NCBI RefSeq assembly: GCF_025144465.1
Contig: NZ_CP083556.1
Coordinates: 91,272-155,271 of the forward strand
DNA length: 64,000 nt
Source of the DNA: Leisingera sp. S132
Lineage (GTDB): Bacteria > Pseudomonadota > Alphaproteobacteria > Rhodobacterales > Rhodobacteraceae
Direction of reading: 5' to 3'
The notes beneath the pieces were generated by a model. That model made no database searches. It had not been told where the DNA came from and was given only the letters and a program-made list of their open reading frames with translations. This document shows, piece by piece, positions 59,493 to 64,000 of the stretch; the stretch's first letter is position 1, and each line of letters begins with the position of its first letter. The position numbers and the translations under genes were made by a program.

Positions 59493-60296
59493 CTAGAGAA
59501 GAACGCTGCCGGGCATATCCGGAAAGTCCTCAGCTGCTGAGGCCTCCAGGTAATTCCGCACTGTCGGGTCTATCCGCGTACTGCGCACCGGGTAGACGCC
59601 GCAGGCGGCAATGGCCTCGCGTGCCGACACCCGTTCATCCAGCCGTTTCCAGATCGCCCGTGCCGCATAGGGGCGCGGAAACGGGCGCCAGGCCAATCCC
59701 ATCGTCATGCCGCGCAGGTATTTCAGCTGCTGCCGGTGCGCCGAGAACAGGATGGTCTGCGCCACGCTGCCTTCATGGGCGCGCTCATGCTCGGTGATGA
59801 ACAGCCGGTTGCCGCGCTGGGTCACCATGCCTTCGTAGCGCGAGATTTGCCGGATGCTCTGCTCCGGATCATGGGCGATTTCCAGATTGCGCGACAGGAT
59901 GAACCCGTCCTTTTCAAAGAAACGGGTCAGGGAGCAAAAGATTCCCTCACCCCAGGACGGTGTGCGGAAATAGGCGTGGTAAAAGCCCAAGTAGCGTTTC
60001 AGATTGCGCTGCTGGCCGCGGAACGGTTCCAGGAAACTGTCGCTTGGCCCCGGTGGGGCAGTGCGGGCAGCATCGCTGAGCTGGGCTTCGAACTCGGCCT
60101 GAGGGGCAAACAGCCGCGCTTCCGGAATGTCGAAATAGCGTGCAATCCGGCGCAGGTTGTGAGCGGCGGGCAGGCTGGAGCCGTTGAGGTAGCGGTTGAA
60201 CTGCTGACGGTTGATTCCAACCTCGCGGCAGATTTGCGCAATGCTGCCATGTTCGGCGCAAAGTGACCGCAGGTTTTCGGAAAAATTTTCCGGCAT
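59493..60296 (-). CDS. XRE-type helix-turn-helix regulator
   Basis: 267 aa from ATG 60296 (GGAAG seven bases upstream). An N-terminal HTH of about 60 residues reads SIAQICREVGINRQQFNRYL and GSSLPAAHNLRRIARYFDI, followed by a 200-residue domain I cannot assign (FEKDGFILSRNLEIAH; MVTQRGNRLFITEHERAHEG). Divergent from the peptide-type ABC importer operon, so it probably regulates it. A longer frame extends upstream but lacks a start signal. Confidence 0.82.
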   Translation of the reverse strand: MPENFSENLRSLCAEHGSIAQICREVGINRQQFNRYLNGSSLPAAHNLRRIARYFDIPEARLFAPQAEFEAQLSDAARTAPPGPSDSFLEPFRGQQRNLKRYLGFYHAYFRTPSWGEGIFCSLTRFFEKDGFILSRNLEIAHDPEQSIRQISRYEGMVTQRGNRLFITEHERAHEGSVAQTILFSAHRQQLKYLRGMTMGLAWRPFPRPYAARAIWKRLDERVSAREAIAACGVYPVRSTRIDPTVRNYLEASAAEDFPDMPGSVLL

Positions 60297-60307
60297 GACC
60301 GACTTCC

Positions 60308-60382
60308 TTTCGCGGACTGACGCGGGAATGATGCATATCGCACCTATTCGCGCATGATTGCACAGTTCCTCAATCCGCGAAA
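60308..60382. promoter_or_regulatory. Widely spaced 9-bp inverted repeats in the importer promoter region
   Basis: TTTCGCGGA (60308-60316) and TCCGCGAAA (60374-60382) are perfect complements 57 bases apart in the 223-base region between the XRE-type gene and the binding-protein gene. They may be two half-operators that allow looping. Confidence 0.35.
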
Positions 60383-60519
60383 CAGGCGTTTTCTGCAACC
60401 AAGCCGTCTGGGCTTGGGGATACCGAAACCTGCTGAAAGACCCGCCAAGAGCCGCGCTGCGGGGCGCAAGCAGATCGGAGGAGCACAGGCGGAGCTGATC
60501 TGATCCAAGGGAGGACACC

Positions 60520-62082
60520 ATGAAGATCGAATGGACCAAGACAGCGGTGGGACGCCGCGGATTTCTGAAAGGCGCTACGGCACTCGGGGCGGCGGCGGCG
60601 CTGCCCATGGGCCTTGGCGGTCGCGCCATGGCGGCAGAGGGCGGCACCCTGCGGGTGCGCTCCTACGGCGACATGCAAAGCATCGACCCGGCGTTTTCCA
60701 AAGGCGTGATCGACGAGGAAATCCATGCCTCGATCTACAACAAGCTGATCCAGTACAAGCCGGGCCGCGAATGGGACTGGCAGATGGATGCCGCCGCGAT
60801 GATCGAACAAGGCGACGAGACCCACATCAACTTCGCGCTGCGCGACGACATCGGGTTTACCAACGGATTTGGGGCAATGACTGCCGAAGACGTGAAGTTC
60901 AGCTTTGAGCGGATCGTGGATGAGGCCACCGACAGCCCCAACAAGCCCGACATGGGGCCGCTGAGCCATGTGGAAGTGACCAGCGAACGGGAAGGCACCA
61001 TCGTGCTGAAAGAGCCCTTTGCGCCGCTGTGGTCCATCGCGCTGCCCTATATCACCGGCAACATCGTGTCGAAGAAGGCTTGGGAGGCCGCCAGCGGCAA
61101 GGCAACCACCGATCCGCTGGCGGAATCCGGCCCCTACCTGCGCGACAGCTGGTCGCCGAAGGAAAAGACCGTCCTGAAGCGCAATCCGGACTGGAAAGGT
61201 GAAGCCCCCGCCTGGGACACCATCGAGATCCTGCCGATCGACGACGAAAACACCGCCGAGATCGCCTTTGAAGCCGGTGAGCTGGATTTCACCCGTGTCT
61301 CGCTCGGCTCCGTCGAGCGTTACCGCGCCGGTGTGCCCAACGGCGGCACGCTGCTGGAGTATCCATCGCTGTATTATGCATGGCTCGGCATGAATCTGGA
61401 CCACCCCAAGCTGCAGAACAAGAAGCTGCGCCAGGCGATCCAGCACGCGATTGACGTGCCTTCGGTGCTGGAAGCCGCCTATTTCGGTGCGGTCGAACCC
61501 TCGACCGGCATCATCGCTCCGGGCCTGGCGGGCCACCGTCCGCAGTCGCTGGTGCCGCCGCAGGCAGATTTCGCCAAGGCCGCGGAGCTGCTGGCGGAAT
61601 CCGGTGAAACCAACGTGACGGTGAAGCTCGACACGCTGAACAAGACCACCTTTACCACCGCGGCGCAGGTGATCCAGGCGACGCTGGCTCAGATCGGCAT
61701 CACGGTTGAGGTCAACGTGCTGGAATCCGGGGCCTTCTGGGCCAGCGCCGACAACGAGGACCTGCAGCTGGTGCTGAACCGCTACTCGATGACCCCTGAT
61801 CCCTACTACGCGACCTCCTGGTTCACCACCGAGCAGGTCGGCCACTGGAACTGGGAGCAATTCAGCAACGATGAGTTCGACAAGATCCACGCCGAGGCCT
61901 CGCAGCTGACCGACTTGGCCAAGCGGGACGAAATGTACCGGCGGGCACAGGACCTGATGGAGGAAAGCGGCGCCTACCGGTTCCTGACCCATGAGGCAAC
62001 GCCGGTGATCCACTCCGCAGGCGTTGTGCCGGCGCTGCGGCCCGACGGGCTGGCGCTGTTGCGCTATTTCGGCAAAGCCTGA
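60520..62082 (+). CDS. Peptide/nickel-type ABC substrate-binding protein (family 5)
   Basis: 520 aa. Twin-arginine signal peptide with GRRGFLKGATALG, cleavage near the AMA motif at residue 40. SBP_bac_5 landmarks: SYGDMQSIDPAFSKGVIDEE, AEDVKFSFERIVDE, NPDWKGEAPAWDTIEI, and LRQAIQHAIDVPSVL. Periplasmic receptor of the permeases encoded downstream; substrates of this family include peptides, opines and other amino compounds. Confidence 0.93.
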   Translation: MKIEWTKTAVGRRGFLKGATALGAAAALPMGLGGRAMAAEGGTLRVRSYGDMQSIDPAFSKGVIDEEIHASIYNKLIQYKPGREWDWQMDAAAMIEQGDETHINFALRDDIGFTNGFGAMTAEDVKFSFERIVDEATDSPNKPDMGPLSHVEVTSEREGTIVLKEPFAPLWSIALPYITGNIVSKKAWEAASGKATTDPLAESGPYLRDSWSPKEKTVLKRNPDWKGEAPAWDTIEILPIDDENTAEIAFEAGELDFTRVSLGSVERYRAGVPNGGTLLEYPSLYYAWLGMNLDHPKLQNKKLRQAIQHAIDVPSVLEAAYFGAVEPSTGIIAPGLAGHRPQSLVPPQADFAKAAELLAESGETNVTVKLDTLNKTTFTTAAQVIQATLAQIGITVEVNVLESGAFWASADNEDLQLVLNRYSMTPDPYYATSWFTTEQVGHWNWEQFSNDEFDKIHAEASQLTDLAKRDEMYRRAQDLMEESGAYRFLTHEATPVIHSAGVVPALRPDGLALLRYFGKA

Positions 62083-62091
62083 CACTCCCCT

Positions 62092-62119
62092 CAGGCCCGG
62101 TCCTCCCCCCGGGCCTGAC
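62092..62119 (+). terminator. Stem-loop after the binding-protein gene
   Basis: TCAGGCCCGG (62092-62101) pairs with CCGGGCCTGA (62110-62119) around an eight-base C-rich loop, ten bases after the stop. Probable stabiliser or attenuator between the binding-protein and permease genes. Confidence 0.5.
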
Positions 62120-62122
62120 CTG

Positions 62123-62159
62123 GCACGGCTGCAAAATGCGGCGCGGCCGTGCCGTTTTC
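62123..62159 (+). terminator. Second stem-loop with T-run before the permease gene
   Basis: GGCACGGC (62123-62130) and GCCGTGCC (62147-62154) around a 16-base loop, followed by GTTTT. Together with the previous hairpin it likely cuts read-through into the permeases. Confidence 0.5.
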
Positions 62160-62193
62160 ATCCGCACAGCGAAGACAAGGGAGCCATGCGGCC

Positions 62194-63132
62194 ATGTTAC
62201 TTTATGCAACCCGGCGGTTCGGGCTGGCACTGCTGATCCTGATCGTGGCGGTCACCGTCATGTTCCTGATGATCCGCGCCGTGCCCGGCGATCCGGTCCA
62301 GATCATGCTGGGCCCGCGCGCCACGCCAGAGCTGCAGGCACGGCTGACGGCGGAACTGGCGCTGGATCAGCCGATCTGGAAACAGCTTCTCATCTTTTAC
62401 GGCAACCTGATGCAGGGCGATCTGGGGATCGACGTGTTCTCGGGCCGTTCGGTGACCGAGATTGTGTTCCAGCAGCTGCCCCATACCCTTTGGCTCATCC
62501 TGGGCTCGATCACGTGGTCCGCGACGCTAGGCATTGCGCTTGGCGCCTATGCCGCAGCGCATCCCAATACGCTGATTGACAGGATCACGGCTGCGATTTC
62601 CGTGAGTTTCGTCGCCGCCCCAGCCTTTGTTGTGGCCCTGCTGTCGCTTCTGATCTTTGCAGTGCACCTGCAGTGGTTCCCGGCCATCGGTGCAGGCGAG
62701 GGCTTCTGGGGCCGCCTCAACCACTTGGTTTTGCCTGCCTTCGCTATCGGCCTTTCCTGGGTCGGATACATTGCAAGGCTGGTGCGCGCTTCGATGCTGG
62801 AAGTGATGGGTGAAAGCCACATCCGCACCGCCCGCGCCTTTGGCATCCATGAGCGCCGGGTGGTGATGGTCTATGCGCTGCGTATTGCCATTCTGCCTGT
62901 GGTTACGGTGATCGGCGTCGGCATGGGGTTCCTGCTCAGTTCCGCCGTTTTTGCCGAGATCGTCTTTGCCCGCCCCGGCCTGGGCAAGCTGGTGATCGAC
63001 AGCATCACCACCCGCAACTATCCGATTGTGATGGGATCGGTGCTGATCTCGACCGGCCTGTTTGTGGTGTCCACCGCGCTGGCTGATCTGATCAACGCCT
63101 GGCTCGACCCCCGTGCCCGCAACGCGAACTGA
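62194..63132 (+). CDS. ABC transporter permease (DppB-like)
   Basis: 312 aa from ATG 62194 (AAGGGAG upstream). Six predicted membrane helices; opening MLLYATRRFGLALLILIVAV, then MIRAVPGDPVQIMLG typical of DppB/OppB, and the EAA-type loop with HIRTARAFGIHERRVV. Pairs with the next gene. Confidence 0.92.
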   Translation: MLLYATRRFGLALLILIVAVTVMFLMIRAVPGDPVQIMLGPRATPELQARLTAELALDQPIWKQLLIFYGNLMQGDLGIDVFSGRSVTEIVFQQLPHTLWLILGSITWSATLGIALGAYAAAHPNTLIDRITAAISVSFVAAPAFVVALLSLLIFAVHLQWFPAIGAGEGFWGRLNHLVLPAFAIGLSWVGYIARLVRASMLEVMGESHIRTARAFGIHERRVVMVYALRIAILPVVTVIGVGMGFLLSSAVFAEIVFARPGLGKLVIDSITTRNYPIVMGSVLISTGLFVVSTALADLINAWLDPRARNAN

Positions 63133-63146
63133 GGAGGGCGTGAGAT

Positions 63147-64000
63147 ATGGCTAAATCCCGTTCCGAACTGGGCCAGATCATCCAAGGTGTCGCCCGCGAC
63201 CCGCTGGGTCTGATGGGGCTGATCATTGTCGGCACCATCGTGTTCTGCGCCATCTTCGCCTATTGGATCGTGCCCTTCGATCCGGTTGGCATGAACATCA
63301 AGTCACGTCTGCAGGGACCGTCATGGACCCATCTTCTGGGCACTGACCAGCTGGGCCGCGATACGTTTTCCCGCGTGATTGCCGGCGGCCAAGTGGCGCT
63401 GCAGGTTGCCCTGCCGGCCGTCTTCGGCGCCATGGCTATCGGCCTGACGCTGGGCATGATCGCTGGCTACGGGCCGAAATGGCTCGACAACCTGCTGATG
63501 CTGTTCTTTGACACCATCCGCTCCTTCCCGACGGTGATGTTTGCGCTGGCCGTGGTGGCGCTGGTGGGGCCAAGCCTGCAGACCGTGGTGTTTGTGGTCA
63601 TGGCAACATCGATCCCGACCTATGGCAGGGTTGCGCGAACCCAGACGCTCACCCTGCGCAATTCCGAGTTCATCCTGGCCGAACGCTCCATGGGTGCCAG
63701 CATGAAGCGCATCCTAGCCGTGCATATGCTGCCCAATATCGTCGGCGTGCTGGCGGTGCTGGCGGCGATGGACATCCCCACAGTGATTGCGCTGGAGGCC
63801 GGGCTGTCCTTTCTTGGCCTCGGAGTGAAACCGCCGATACCCAGCTGGGGCGCACTGCTGAAAGACGGCTACTCGCTGATCCGCCAGACCCCCTGGCTGG
63901 TAGTGGGCGGCGGGCTGCCGATCATTCTGGCAACCCTTGGCTTCACCTTCCTGGGCGAGTCCCTGCGTGATGTCGTCGACCCGAAACTGAGGAAACAGCG
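63147..64000 (+). CDS. ABC transporter permease (DppC-like), runs off the window
   Basis: The frame opens at ATG 63147 with GAGGAGGG a few bases upstream and stays open to the last base (284 codons visible). Motifs are LLGTDQLGRDTFSRVIAGGQ, the EAA loop with SEFILAERSMGASMKRIL, and LEAGLSFLGLGVKPPIPSWG. The visible end VDPKLRK is near the normal C-terminus, so only a few codons are missing. ATPase genes are expected beyond the edge. Confidence 0.9.
   Translation, partial: MAKSRSELGQIIQGVARDPLGLMGLIIVGTIVFCAIFAYWIVPFDPVGMNIKSRLQGPSWTHLLGTDQLGRDTFSRVIAGGQVALQVALPAVFGAMAIGLTLGMIAGYGPKWLDNLLMLFFDTIRSFPTVMFALAVVALVGPSLQTVVFVVMATSIPTYGRVARTQTLTLRNSEFILAERSMGASMKRILAVHMLPNIVGVLAVLAAMDIPTVIALEAGLSFLGLGVKPPIPSWGALLKDGYSLIRQTPWLVVGGGLPIILATLGFTFLGESLRDVVDPKLRKQ

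Overview
The window reads as chromosomal DNA of a marine Roseobacter-group alphaproteobacterium (Rhodobacteraceae, Leisingera/Phaeobacter/Ruegeria-like). The evidence is high GC with strong GC third-position bias, TAXI-TRAP and polyamine-type ABC importers, many LysR regulators, dimethylglycine-dehydrogenase-like and non-pyrrolysine MttB-family enzymes, NqrM/ApbE, and intrinsic terminators with a GGAGTATTTTTG tail. This placement is an inference from gene content. No rRNA, tRNA, CRISPR array, intact insertion sequence or phage gene was recognised.

Layout. 0.1-10 kb: a giant secreted RTX/Ig-like repeat protein (about 3075 aa) followed by a small membrane-anchored LuxR-type regulator. 10-12 kb: a scarred stretch with a 116-bp direct repeat of the 3' end of a CBS-domain gene, a broken MarR gene and an AT-richer Imm50-like gene. 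12-17 kb: a small membrane protein, apbE-nqrM (flavinylation and maturation of Na+-NQR), an outer-membrane efflux lipoprotein and an aldehyde dehydrogenase. 17-26.8 kb: a translationally coupled hyuA-hyuB-aminotransferase-racemase operon facing an MmgE/PrpD-MttB pair, plus a LysR regulator. 26.8-27.4 kb: an AbrB/Doc-type toxin-antitoxin module. 27.5-37 kb: a GcvT-fused FAD demethylase, a class V aminotransferase-like protein, and a TAXI-TRAP importer with a D-amino-acid-dehydrogenase-like oxidase and a racemase. 37-41 kb: LysR, a ThDP enzyme and a Cys/Met-metabolism PLP enzyme. 41-45 kb: LysR, a GMC oxidoreductase and an enolase-superfamily enzyme.

45-54.9 kb holds the most coherent unit: a seven-gene minus-strand operon of two permeases, an ATPase, a binding protein, a TMADH/StcD-like covalent-flavin N-demethylase, a Rieske N-demethylase-like oxygenase and a second MttB homologue. 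A BetI-like TetR gene lies divergent to it, and the shared promoter region carries two near-identical operator palindromes. I infer an uptake-and-demethylation system for a quaternary ammonium compound (glycine-betaine, proline-betaine or carnitine type) that pairs an oxygen-dependent with a corrinoid-type demethylation route. No corrinoid protein and no Rieske reductase is encoded nearby.

54.9-64 kb: a ureohydrolase (agmatinase family) divergent from a LuxR regulator, a HisN-like phosphatase, a Na/Pi cotransporter-PhoU protein, an XRE-type regulator, and the start of a peptide/nickel-type ABC importer operon that runs off the right edge.

Overall the region is specialised in importing and stripping N-methylated or otherwise modified amino acids: two MttB homologues, two kinds of flavin demethylase, one Rieske oxygenase, two Asp/Glu-type racemases, an N-methylhydantoinase-like pair and several regulators, each placed beside its own target unit.
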